Assembly: GCF_003846185.1 (NCBI RefSeq)
Contig: NZ_ML123034.1
Coordinates: 3,758,826 to 3,822,825, forward strand
Length of the DNA stretch: 64,000 bases
Reading direction: 5' to 3'
Origin: Streptomyces sp. ADI96-02
GTDB lineage: Bacteria > Actinomycetota > Actinomycetes > Streptomycetales > Streptomycetaceae
The translations under genes and the position numbers were made by a program. How positions within the stretch are numbered: position 1 is the stretch's first letter; each line of letters opens with the position of its first letter. Below are positions 1 to 8,967 of the stretch, piece by piece. The notes beneath the pieces were generated by a model. That model saw nothing but the letters and a program-made list of their open reading frames with translations, searched no databases and was not told the origin of the DNA.

Positions 1-9
1 GGGCGCGCG

Positions 10-927
10 TCAGGCTCCCGCCTCCGGTCGTCCGGGCCGTACCGCCGCCCCCGTGCGCTCCGCCGCGCCCGCACGTTCAGCCGCGCCCACGCGTCCAGCC
101 GCCCCCGTGCGCTCCGCCGCCCCCGTGCGTCCAGCCGCGCCCGTGCGCTCCGCCACCAGGGCCTCGAATCCGGCGACGAGCCGTTGGAGCCCGAACTCGA
201 AGTGGTCGAAGGCGGCGCTGAAGGTGTCCTCCGCCATGCCCGCCATCCGCGGGTACGCGCCGCTGAGCATGGCCCGCTCCAGGTAGGGCTGTTGGCGCGC
301 CCAGAACTCCTCGTCGCTCAGCCCGGTCTGCCGGACCGCCTCCGCCGCGTCGCTCTGGGTGCGGGCCAGGCCCTCGACGAAGCTGTTGACCGTGATGATC
401 ACGCCGACCAGCTCGGGATCGCGCAGTCCCATGGAACGCAGCCCGGTCAGGGCGAGTTCGAGCCCGCGCAGCGCGCTGGGGCCGAGCACCGTACGGGCCT
501 GGTTGATCTTGAGCAGCCAGGGGTGGGCGCGGAGGTTGGCCAGGTAGGAGCGGGCCATCGTCTCGACGGCCGCCCGCCAGTCGTCGGGCACGGGGTCGGC
601 ATCGCCGGTCAGCGGTTCGCCCAGGACGCGGTCGAGCATCAGGTCCAGGAGTTCGGCCTTGCCGGGCACGTAGCGGTACAGGGACATCGTGCCCGTGCCC
701 AGCTCGGTGGAGAGCCTGCGCATGGAGAGGGCGGTCAGCCCCTCCGCGTCCGCGACGGCTATCGCGACGGTGACGATCCGGTCCAGGGTGAGGCCGGGCC
801 GGGGGCCGCGGGCCGGGCGTTCGCCGGTGCCCCACAGGAGCTCCAGGCTGCGCGCGATGTCGCCGCTCCCGGTGGTCGTGCCGTCCGCCGCCGCTGCCGG
901 TCGTGATGCCGGTCCGTCTTTCGCCAT
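10..927 (-). CDS. TetR family transcriptional repressor
   Basis: 305 aa. Residues about 45-100 form a TetR helix-turn-helix, with the recognition region around [20 protein letters not shown]. The rest matches the tetracycline-repressor-like C-terminal ligand domain. It is divergent from the ABC exporter starting at 1030 and shares a 102-bp intergenic region holding a long inverted repeat. By family precedent it likely represses itself and the exporter until a drug or metabolite binds; that is inference. The last ~55 residues are low-complexity [12 protein letters not shown]-type hexapeptides encoded by six 18-nt repeats, an addition not typical of the family. ATG start at 927. The ligand is unknown. 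Confidence 0.9.
   Translation of the reverse strand: MAKDGPASRPAAAADGTTTGSGDIARSLELLWGTGERPARGPRPGLTLDRIVTVAIAVADAEGLTALSMRRLSTELGTGTMSLYRYVPGKAELLDLMLDRVLGEPLTGDADPVPDDWRAAVETMARSYLANLRAHPWLLKINQARTVLGPSALRGLELALTGLRSMGLRDPELVGVIITVNSFVEGLARTQSDAAEAVRQTGLSDEEFWARQQPYLERAMLSGAYPRMAGMAEDTFSAAFDHFEFGLQRLVAGFEALVAERTGAAGRTGAAERTGAAGRVGAAERAGAAERTGAAVRPGRPEAGA
47..154. repeat. Six imperfect 18-bp tandem repeats inside the TetR 3' end
   Basis: Units at 47-64, 65-82, 83-100, 101-118, 119-136 and 137-154. The 18-nt unit keeps the reading frame and encodes an Ala/Gly/Arg-rich hexapeptide tail on the TetR protein. Confidence 0.85.
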
Positions 928-957
928 GGGCCAAGAGTAATGCGCCGCAGCGCCTGT

Positions 958-993
958 GGGTACACCGTACTCTGATTGGGGTACGGTGTACCC
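958..993. promoter_or_regulatory. Inverted repeat, probable TetR operator
   Basis: Two perfect 13-bp arms, GGGTACACCGTAC (958-970) and its reverse complement (981-993), flank a 10-bp spacer between the divergent TetR and ABC exporter genes. Each arm also contains a GTAC-N3-GTAC subrepeat, so two dimers could bind. Position and symmetry fit a TetR operator controlling both directions. Confidence 0.75.
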
Positions 994-1029
994 AATTGAA
1001 GTGCCGTCGGGGAATCAGGGGGTTGTGCC

Positions 1030-2088
1030 ATGTCCGTTTCCGGATACGCGGTGCTCGCCGAGGGCGTCGTGAAGCGGTACCGGGAGAAGGGCGGAGGGGA
1101 GAAGCGGGCGCTCGACGGTTTCGATCTCGCCGTCCGGCCCGGTTCCGTCCACGGGCTGCTCGGCCCGAACGGAGCGGGGAAGACCACGGCGGTGCGGGTG
1201 CTCGCGACCCTGCTGCGGTTCGACGGCGGCCGGGCCGAGGTGGCCGGGCTCGACGTGGGACGGGAAGCGCGCCGGGTGCGCGGAAGGATCGGCCTCACCG
1301 GTCAGTACGCCGCCGTCGACGAGGTGCTGACGGGGCGGCAGAACCTGGAGATGTTCGGCCGCCTCTTCCACCTGGGCGGTCGCCGGGCCCGGCAGCGCGC
1401 CGGGGAGCTGCTGGAGCGGTTCGACCTGGTGGAAGCCGCCGACCGGGGCGCGGGGGAGTACAGCGGCGGCATGCGCCGCCGCCTCGACCTGGCCGCCTCG
1501 ATGGTCCTCTCGCCGGACGTCCTCTTCCTCGACGAGCCGACGACCGGGCTCGACCCGCGCGGCCGGGGCGAGGTGTGGAACGCGGTCCGGGCGCTGGTCG
1601 CGGGCGGCACCACGGTGCTGCTGACCACGCAGTACCTGGACGAGGCCGATCGGCTCGCCTCGCACATCACCGTCATCGACCGGGGCCGGGCCATCGCGGA
1701 CGACACCCCGGACGGGCTGAAGAACCGCGTCGGCGGCGACCGGATCGAGGTCGTCGTCGCCGACGCGGGCGACCTGCCGGACGCCGTCCGGGCGGTCGAG
1801 CGGGTGGCGGCCGGCGGGCTCGTCGTCACGGACGCCGCCGCCCGCCGGGCGCACGCGCAGGTCGCCGACCGGGTGGCCGCGCTGACCGAGGTGGCCCGCG
1901 CGCTCCAGGACGACGGGATCGCGGTGGAGGACATCGGGCTGCGCAGGCCCAGCCTGGACGACGTCTTCCTCCGGCTGACCGGACACGGCACGGAGACCAC
2001 CGGCACGGAGACCACCGGCACGGAGACCACCGGCACGGAGACCACCGGCACGGAGACCCACGACGACGCATCGGAGGCGGCGGCATGA
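1030..2088 (+). CDS. DrrA-like ABC transporter ATP-binding protein
   Basis: 352 aa cytoplasmic ATPase of the daunorubicin-resistance (DrrA) type. Walker A GPNGAGKT lies at residues 45-52, the signature is [12 protein letters not shown], Walker B is [13 protein letters not shown], and a C-terminal extension typical of DrrA proteins follows. It pairs with the ABC-2 permease whose ATG overlaps this stop (ATGA). The extreme C-terminus carries five GTETT pentapeptides from a 15-bp minisatellite. The neighbouring TetR gene suggests drug or metabolite efflux; the substrate cannot be read from sequence. Confidence 0.92.
   Translation: MSVSGYAVLAEGVVKRYREKGGGEKRALDGFDLAVRPGSVHGLLGPNGAGKTTAVRVLATLLRFDGGRAEVAGLDVGREARRVRGRIGLTGQYAAVDEVLTGRQNLEMFGRLFHLGGRRARQRAGELLERFDLVEAADRGAGEYSGGMRRRLDLAASMVLSPDVLFLDEPTTGLDPRGRGEVWNAVRALVAGGTTVLLTTQYLDEADRLASHITVIDRGRAIADDTPDGLKNRVGGDRIEVVVADAGDLPDAVRAVERVAAGGLVVTDAAARRAHAQVADRVAALTEVARALQDDGIAVEDIGLRRPSLDDVFLRLTGHGTETTGTETTGTETTGTETTGTETHDDASEAAA
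1987..2061. repeat. Five 15-bp tandem repeats at the 3' end of the ABC ATPase gene
   Basis: Unit GGCACGGAGACCACC; the first four copies are identical (1987-2046) and the fifth has a local base difference. In frame, encoding GTETT repeats. Confidence 0.95.
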
Positions 2089-2939
2089 CCGCGCTCGACA
2101 CGACCACGCTCGCCCCCGACCCCCGCCGGCTCGACGCCGTACCGGAGCGCGGCCGGCTCTACTGGGCGCTCGCCGACTGCTGGAACGTCACCCGGCGCAG
2201 CCTCACCCACTACCGCCGCCAGCCCGTCGCGATCATCTGGCAGCTCGGCTTCCCGATCCTCTCCGTTTTGCTGTACGGGTACGTCTTCGGCAGCGCGATG
2301 AAGGTGCCCGGCGGCGGCGACTACCGCGAGTACCTGATGCCCGGCATGTTCGCCACCACCATGACGATGGGCTTCATGAACACCGCGATGGCCGTCGTCA
2401 CCGACGCGGGCAAGGGCGTCATCGACCGCTTCCGGTCCATGCCGATGGCGCCGTCGGCGTTCGCCTCGGGGCGCGGCACCGCCGATCTCGTGCTCGCCGC
2501 AGCCGAGTTGGCGATCCTCGCCGCCACCGCGCTGGCCATCGGCTGGCGCGCCGACGGCGGTGTGGCGGCGGCGGTGGGGGCGTTCGGGCTGCTCCTGCTG
2601 CTGCGGTTCAGCCTGATCTGGGTGGGCGTCTGGCTCGGCCTGCTCGTCCCGAACGTGGAGTCGGCCGGCGGCCTGTACGCGGTCGCCTTCCCGGTCACGA
2701 TGATCTCCAGCACCTTCGTCGCCCCGTCCCTGATGCCGGGCTGGCTGGGCACCCTGGCCGCCTGGAACCCGGTCTCCTCGACCGCGACCGCCGCGCGCGA
2801 ACTGTTCGGCAACCCGGTCGCCGGGGGCGGCACGTGGGTGGAGGAGCACGCCCTGCTGATGGCCCTGGTCTGGCCGGCGGCCATCACGCTGGTCTTCCTG
2901 CCGCTGTCGGTACGGCGCTTCCAGCGCCTCAGCCGCTGA
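2085..2939 (+). CDS. DrrB-like ABC-2 type permease
   Basis: 284 aa integral membrane protein with about six hydrophobic segments and an ABC-2 permease organisation: a charged N-terminus with [12 protein letters not shown], a first helix near residues 45-65, and a C-terminal helix followed by RRFQRLSR. The ATG at 2085 overlaps the ATPase stop, giving ATGA coupling, which decides the start. It should form a transporter with the preceding ATPase under the divergent TetR. The substrate is unknown. Confidence 0.9.
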   Translation: MTALDTTTLAPDPRRLDAVPERGRLYWALADCWNVTRRSLTHYRRQPVAIIWQLGFPILSVLLYGYVFGSAMKVPGGGDYREYLMPGMFATTMTMGFMNTAMAVVTDAGKGVIDRFRSMPMAPSAFASGRGTADLVLAAAELAILAATALAIGWRADGGVAAAVGAFGLLLLLRFSLIWVGVWLGLLVPNVESAGGLYAVAFPVTMISSTFVAPSLMPGWLGTLAAWNPVSSTATAARELFGNPVAGGGTWVEEHALLMALVWPAAITLVFLPLSVRRFQRLSR

Positions 2940-3018
2940 GGGGGGCTCGGGAGGCGGGCTCCGGGGGCGGACGGGGGCGGCCGGGTTTTCCGGGCGGGGA
3001 AGGCGGGGCCGTCCCGGG

Positions 3019-3630
3019 TCAGCGCCTGGGGCGGCCCGCCCGGATCAGCTCGGCGACGTCGAGGCCGACCTCGGCGCCGATGGAGGCGGGCAGCGGAGCC
3101 TGCTGGCCCGGAGCGTAGACCTCGCGCCGGTCGTACCCCGCTGCCAGCGGCTCGGTCAGGACGTGGACGCGGCCGTGCCTGCGGTCGACGATGACGTACG
3201 CGGGGATCTTGGCGGCGGCGTACGCGGCGACCTTGTTGCGCAGGTCGTTCTGGTAGTTCCCGGAGGTGACCTCCAGGACCAGGCGGAAACAGGCGGGGTC
3301 GTAGCAGTTGTTCGCGACCACGTGCTCGTCGAGATCGGCGTCGACGATCGCCAGGTCCGGGATGGCGTAGTCCTCGGGGCCGCCGGGGAGCCAGAGGCCG
3401 ATGCCCTGGAGGACCTCGGTGTCGCCGTCGTCGAGCCCGGCAGCGATGAAGGGCCGCATCAACTTGGTGAGTGCGCGGGCGTGCGGGCCGTCCGGGGGTG
3501 GTGCCACGGTGATGACGCCTCCGATGATCTCGACGCGATGCCCCGGAAGCTGCTCCGTGAGACGGTTGGCCGTTTCCAGCAGCGTTTCCGGCTCATCGTC
3601 ACAGGGGTGCTCGGCTGCTGCTGCAGACAT
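3019..3630 (-). CDS. Uma2 family endonuclease-fold protein (DUF820)
   Basis: 203 aa. It matches the Uma2/DUF820 PD-(D/E)XK nuclease-like family common in actinobacteria and cyanobacteria: EIIGGVITVAPPP near residue 40, IPDLAIVDADLDE, FRLVLEVTSGNYQNDLRNKVAAY and PAYVIVDRR. The D, E and K of the fold can be placed in PDL, LVLEV and NKVAAY. The ATG at 3630 is preceded by AGGAGG at good spacing, which rules out longer in-frame readings. It sits alone downstream of serC. Its cellular role is not established. Confidence 0.85.
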   Translation of the reverse strand: MSAAAAEHPCDDEPETLLETANRLTEQLPGHRVEIIGGVITVAPPPDGPHARALTKLMRPFIAAGLDDGDTEVLQGIGLWLPGGPEDYAIPDLAIVDADLDEHVVANNCYDPACFRLVLEVTSGNYQNDLRNKVAAYAAAKIPAYVIVDRRHGRVHVLTEPLAAGYDRREVYAPGQQAPLPASIGAEVGLDVAELIRAGRPRR

Positions 3631-3729
3631 TGCGGGCCTCCTGGAATGGGCTGGTGTCGAGAACATCATCGTAGGGCGGGAGAGCCGAAGATCGTCTTCT
3701 GGCATATGCCGACCCGGTCGGGTGACGCG

Positions 3730-3768
3730 GAAACGGCCCGGCACACCGCGTGGGTGCCGGGCCGTTTC
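3730..3768 (-). terminator. Hairpin terminator downstream of serC
   Basis: 15-bp perfect stem, GAAACGGCCCGGCAC at 3730-3744 paired with 3754-3768, with a 9-nt loop and a short T run on the minus strand. It lies between serC and the Uma2 gene. Confidence 0.75.
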
Positions 3769-3806
3769 CGTACAGCCGTGGAGCGTGGAGCGGGACGAGC
3801 CGCCGG

Positions 3807-5045
<1,239 letters not shown>

Positions 5046-6287
5046 TCAGGCGTCGTCCGTGCGGTCGTGGCCGGCCGGGCAGCCGAGCCGGACCGGCAGC
5101 TCGTAGAGGTCGTTCTGCGTCACGATCGGCTTGTTGCGCAGGTCGTCCGCCGCTACCGCCAGGTCCAGGTCCGGGAACCGCTCGTACAGCGCGGGCAGCG
5201 CGATGCCCGCCTCCAGGCGGGACAGTGCCGCGCCGGGGCAGATGTGCGGGCCGTGGCCGAAGGCGATGTGGCGGTTGGGGCTGCGGGCGGCGTCGAACGC
5301 GCCGGCCGTCGGGCCGTACTGCCGTTCGTCCCGGCCGAGCGCCCCGAAGGAGACGATCAGGGCCTCGCCCTTCGGCAGGACCCGGTCGCCGACCTCGACG
5401 TCCTCGGTGGCGAAGCGGATCAGGACGTGCGAGGTCGGGGTGTTCCAGCGCAGCGTCTCCTCGATGACGCCCTGCCAGGGGATCTCCCCGTTCAGCACCC
5501 GCTCGCGCTGCTCGGGGTGGGTCTGGAGGGCCGCGACGACGTTGACGACGAGACTGATCGTCGTCTCGTGCCCGGCGGCGATGATCAGTTGCAGCGTGTT
5601 GACGATCTCCTCGTCGGTGAGGTGGTCGCCGTTCTCGGAGGCCGCGATCAGGGCGCTGGTCAGGTCGTCGCCGGGTTCGGCCCGTTTGCCGTCGACGATC
5701 TTCGTGAAGAGCGCGCCGAGGTCCGCCATCATCCGCGGGACCTCCGACGGCGGGGTCTGCGTCGAGAAGAACTTCTCGAACAGCTCCTTCAGCCGGGGGT
5801 GGTCGGCCGCGTCCACGCCCATCAGCTCGCTGATGACGTTCATCGGCAGCGGGTAGGCGAACTCCGCCTTGAGGTCCACCGGCCGGTCGGCCGGCAGCGC
5901 GGCCAGCCGGTCCAGGCCCGCCCGGGTCAGCGCCTCGATGCCCTCCCGCAGCCGCTCGACCCGGCGTACGGTCAGCGCCTGCGCGACCAGGGTGCGCAGC
6001 CTGCGGTGGTCCTCGCCGTCGACCGTCAGCATGGAGCGGCCCGGGTTGGCCAGGCCGATCAGCGGCCAGTCGGGCGGGATCTCGCCGCGCTGCCAGGCGT
6101 TCCAGACGTTGATGTCCTTGACCACGCGGCTGTCGGTGAGCAGCGCGCGGGCCTCGGCGTGGTGGGTGACGGCGTAGCAGTGCACGCCGCCGGGCAGTTC
6201 CACCTCGGCCAGCGGTCCGGCCGCCCGCAGGGCCGCGCTCTCGGCGTCGAGGTCGGTGACGAACGGGTCGAGCGCGATACGGGTCAT
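5046..6287 (-). CDS. Cytochrome P450, conservon-associated (CYP154-like)
   Basis: 413 aa, complete P450 with canonical motifs: I-helix AGHETT (238-243), K-helix ExxR as E277-T-L-R280, and heme loop FGHGPHICPG with the thiolate Cys350. It is the last gene of a six-gene chain with the conservon; its ATG at 6287 overlaps the stop of the upstream P450 (ATGA). CYP157/CYP154 pairs at conservons are known in Streptomyces, so CYP154 is the likely family; that assignment is inference. The substrate is unknown. Electron partners are not encoded nearby. Confidence 0.9.
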   Translation of the reverse strand: MTRIALDPFVTDLDAESAALRAAGPLAEVELPGGVHCYAVTHHAEARALLTDSRVVKDINVWNAWQRGEIPPDWPLIGLANPGRSMLTVDGEDHRRLRTLVAQALTVRRVERLREGIEALTRAGLDRLAALPADRPVDLKAEFAYPLPMNVISELMGVDAADHPRLKELFEKFFSTQTPPSEVPRMMADLGALFTKIVDGKRAEPGDDLTSALIAASENGDHLTDEEIVNTLQLIIAAGHETTISLVVNVVAALQTHPEQRERVLNGEIPWQGVIEETLRWNTPTSHVLIRFATEDVEVGDRVLPKGEALIVSFGALGRDERQYGPTAGAFDAARSPNRHIAFGHGPHICPGAALSRLEAGIALPALYERFPDLDLAVAADDLRNKPIVTQNDLYELPVRLGCPAGHDRTDDA

Positions 6288-7546
6288 GACGGGTCTCCGA
6301 GGCTTCCGGGTCTTCCGACGGCGGGGGTGGGCGTGAAGACCACCGGCAGGCCGGTCAGTCCGCGCAGCCACGGCGAGGGGCGGCGGGTGAGCCGGTCGGC
6401 GGGCACGGCCAGGTCCACGTCCGGCAGCCGGTCCAGGAGCACTTCGATCCCGGTGCGGGCGATGACCTCGGCGGTCTCCTGGGCCGGGAAGGGGCAGCGG
6501 TGCTCGCCGTGGCCGAAGGAGAGGAAGGCGTTGTTGCCGCCGGTCAGCGCCGAGGCGTGGGTGCGTATCTGCGGATCGCCGTTGGCGGCGGCGATGCCGA
6601 GGATCAGCAGGTCGCCGGCGCGGACGTGGCGTCCGCCGAGGTGGGTGTCGCGGGCGGCCCAGCGGCCGGCCACGTTCTGGGTGGGGGTGTCCTCCCAGAG
6701 CACTTCGTTCATCGCCTCGGCGACGCTGTGCCGGCCACCGGAGAGCGAGGCGGCGAACCGGTCGTCGGTGAGCATCAGGCGCAGTGAGTTGCCGATCCAG
6801 TCGGCGGTCGGCTGGTGTCCGGCCGCCATCATGACCATGAGGTCCTGGGCGATCTCCTCGTCGGTGAAGCCGCCCTCGGCGGTGAGCATCCGGGTGGCGA
6901 CGTCGTCGCCCGGCGCGGCGTGCTTGTCGGCGAGCAGCTGGGCCATGGAGGCGGCGAGCCGCCGCTGTCCGGCGAGCGCCCGCTCGCGGCCGTCGACGAT
7001 GTCGTTGATCGCGCCGACGAGGACGTGGGTCATCGCGTCGTCGAAGCCGTAGATCCGGGCCAGCACGAGGGCGGGGAGCACCTTCGCGTACTCGGCGATG
7101 ATCTCGGTGGCGCCCTTGGTGCAGAACTGGTCGATCAGCTCGTCCGCGAACTCCTCGGCGTAGCGCTTGAGGGAGAACGGGTCGACGCCCTCCAGCGCGT
7201 CGCTGATCATCCTGGCGCGGACGCTGTGGCGTTCGCCGACGGTGTAGAGGATCGAGGGCTGCTTGCGCCCGATCATCGGCAGCAGCGGCCAGTCGTCCGG
7301 GATGCGGTCCCACTGGTTCCACAGGTCGGAGTCGCGGCTGAAGAGGGCCGGGTCGCCGGTGACCTGGTGGAGTTCGCGGTAGCCGAGGACCAGCCAGGCG
7401 GGCACGTCGCCGTCCAGCACGACGGGGGCCACGGCCCCGTGGTCGCGCCGCAGGTCGCGGTAGTGCCGCACGGGGTCGCTCTGGAAGCGGGGCCCGGACA
7501 GCGGGACGGAGCCGTGGGGGACGGGGCAGCCGGAGACGGCGTTCAC
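6284..7546 (-). CDS. Cytochrome P450 lacking ExxR (CYP157-like)
   Basis: 420 aa P450. The heme-ligand loop is present (FGHGEHRCPF, Cys351) and the I-helix reads AGHQPT (242-247). The K-helix position that should be ExxR reads E281-V-L-W284, so the otherwise near-universal Arg is Trp. The residue after Cys-Pro is Phe rather than Gly. CYP157 enzymes are known to lack ExxR and to sit at conservons, matching this gene. The GTG start at 7546 overlaps the cvnD stop (GTGA). Function is unknown. Confidence 0.88.
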   Translation of the reverse strand: MNAVSGCPVPHGSVPLSGPRFQSDPVRHYRDLRRDHGAVAPVVLDGDVPAWLVLGYRELHQVTGDPALFSRDSDLWNQWDRIPDDWPLLPMIGRKQPSILYTVGERHSVRARMISDALEGVDPFSLKRYAEEFADELIDQFCTKGATEIIAEYAKVLPALVLARIYGFDDAMTHVLVGAINDIVDGRERALAGQRRLAASMAQLLADKHAAPGDDVATRMLTAEGGFTDEEIAQDLMVMMAAGHQPTADWIGNSLRLMLTDDRFAASLSGGRHSVAEAMNEVLWEDTPTQNVAGRWAARDTHLGGRHVRAGDLLILGIAAANGDPQIRTHASALTGGNNAFLSFGHGEHRCPFPAQETAEVIARTGIEVLLDRLPDVDLAVPADRLTRRPSPWLRGLTGLPVVFTPTPAVGRPGSLGDPS

Positions 7547-8181
7547 GGCGCGGGCTCCGGGGTCGGTCGGGCCGAGGCGAGGGCCGCCCGCGGCGACCGG
7601 GCGGCGGACAGCTTGTGCAGGTGCTCGACGAGTGTGATGAGCACGTACTTGCTGGAGGACCGGTCGCGGGCGTCGCACTCGACGAGCGGCACGTCGTCCG
7701 AGAGGTCCAGGGCCTCGCGGATCTGCTGCTCGGAGTGGAGCGGGCCGCCGAAGTCGTTGCAGGCGACGATGAACGGCGTGCCGTGGTGCTCCAGCCGGTC
7801 GATCGCGTACCAGGAGTCGGCGAGCCGCCGGGTGTCGACGAGGACGACCGCGCCGAGCGTGCCGGAGAACAGCCGGTCCCACAGGAACCAGAAGCGCTCC
7901 TGGCCGGGAGCGCCGAAGAGGTAGAGCACGGACCGCGCGTCGAGGGTGATGCGGCCGAAGTCGAACGCCACGGTGGTGGACGTCTTGGCCTGGACGCCGT
8001 CGAGGTGGTCGACGGCCTCGCCCGCGCGGGTCATGGTCTCCTCCGTGTTGAGCGGACGGATCTCGCTCACGGATCGGACCATGGTGGTCTTGCCGACCCC
8101 GAAGCCGCCGACGACAACGATCTTGAGTCCGTTGTCGGCCGTCGCGCTCAGGGCGGCGCGGTCAGAGGTTGCGGAGTCCAA
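7543..8181 (-). CDS. cvnD: Conservon GTP-binding protein CvnD
   Basis: 212 aa small Ras-like/MglA-type GTPase of Streptomyces conservons. P-loop GGFGVGKT is at 25-32 and the G3-like FGAPGQERFWF near residue 90; the usual NKxD motif is degenerate (CNDF). CvnA-D are thought to form a membrane-associated signalling complex resembling a G-protein system. The start appears to be a TTG at 8181, overlapping the end of cvnC by 20 nt, with AGGTG upstream. The stop overlaps the GTG of the CYP157-like gene. Confidence 0.92.
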   Translation of the reverse strand: MDSATSDRAALSATADNGLKIVVVGGFGVGKTTMVRSVSEIRPLNTEETMTRAGEAVDHLDGVQAKTSTTVAFDFGRITLDARSVLYLFGAPGQERFWFLWDRLFSGTLGAVVLVDTRRLADSWYAIDRLEHHGTPFIVACNDFGGPLHSEQQIREALDLSDDVPLVECDARDRSSSKYVLITLVEHLHKLSAARSPRAALASARPTPEPAP

Positions 8182-8533
8182 CGAGCACCTGTTCCAGGAT
8201 GTCGGGGTCGGGGAGCCGGTCCGCGACCCGGGCTGTACGGGGGTGGCGGGCGCTGATCCGGCCGGTGTCGAGCAGGTCGCACAGCATGATGCGGACGATG
8301 CTGACCGGCAGGCCGAGGGTGGCCGAGATCTCGACGACCGCGGTCGGTCCGGCGCACATCCGCAGGATCGCGACGTGCTCCGACTGCATGCCGGGCGTCG
8401 GATCGCATTCGGCGACGACGAGCGTCACCAGGTCGAAGGAGGCGGAGTCGGACCGGCTGCGGCCCCCGGTGAGGGTGTACAGCCGGTCGGGATCGTCGTC
8501 GCGGCCCGGACGGGAGCGGGGCGGCGTCGTCAT
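8162..8533 (-). CDS. cvnC: Conservon DUF742 protein CvnC
   Basis: 123 aa DUF742 protein. It has the usual N-terminal RLYTLTGGRS segment, then LVTLV and a winged-helix-like region with PVSIVRIMLCDLLDTGRI. CvnC proteins are small partners of the CvnA/CvnB/CvnD signalling module. The ATG at 8533 overlaps the cvnB stop by four nucleotides. Confidence 0.93.
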   Translation of the reverse strand: MTTPPRSRPGRDDDPDRLYTLTGGRSRSDSASFDLVTLVVAECDPTPGMQSEHVAILRMCAGPTAVVEISATLGLPVSIVRIMLCDLLDTGRISARHPRTARVADRLPDPDILEQVLVGLRNL

Positions 8534-8967
8534 ACGGCCGGGGTTTCCGCCGCCGTCGCGGTCGCGGAGGGCGATCGCGGCGGGGCGACGAGGTGTTCGC
8601 CGAGCTGTTCGACGAGCTCGCTCATGTTGTGGCCGACCAGGCCGACGTCGGAGTCCTCGTCGGCGACGACGGCCAGGTGCGCGCCCGCGCCCGCCTCGAC
8701 GATGAACAGCACGCCGCCGTAGAACTCGGCCATCGCGGAGCGTACGCCGCCGGTGCCGTCGCCGAACTCGATGGACGCGCCGTGCGACAGGCTCTGGATT
8801 CCGGCGGAGATCGCGGCCAGCTGGTCGGCCTGGTCGACGGACAGCTCGGGCGTGCGGCACAGCTTGAGGCCGTCGCGGGACAGGACGAGCGCGTGCCGGG
8901 TGCCGGGCGTGCGGTCGAGCAGCCCCTCCAGCAGCCAGTTGAGCTTCTCGTCGGTGGTCGCGGTCAT
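8530..8967 (-). CDS. cvnB: Conservon roadblock/LC7 protein CvnB
   Basis: 145 aa roadblock/LC7-domain protein: LNWLLEGLLDRTPGTRHALVLSRDGL at the N-terminus, then the AISAGIQSL helix and the GVLFIVEAGAGAHLAVVADEDSDVGLVGHNM strands. MglB-like roadblock proteins bind Ras-like GTPases, so CvnB is the expected partner of CvnD. The ATG at 8967 overlaps the cvnA stop (ATGA). Confidence 0.94.
   Translation of the reverse strand: MTATTDEKLNWLLEGLLDRTPGTRHALVLSRDGLKLCRTPELSVDQADQLAAISAGIQSLSHGASIEFGDGTGGVRSAMAEFYGGVLFIVEAGAGAHLAVVADEDSDVGLVGHNMSELVEQLGEHLVAPPRSPSATATAAETPAV

Noticed and set aside
903..2084. Upstream extension of the ABC permease frame through the ATPase gene
   Set aside because: The permease start is fixed by ATGA coupling at 2085; the extension is Arg-rich shadow translation.
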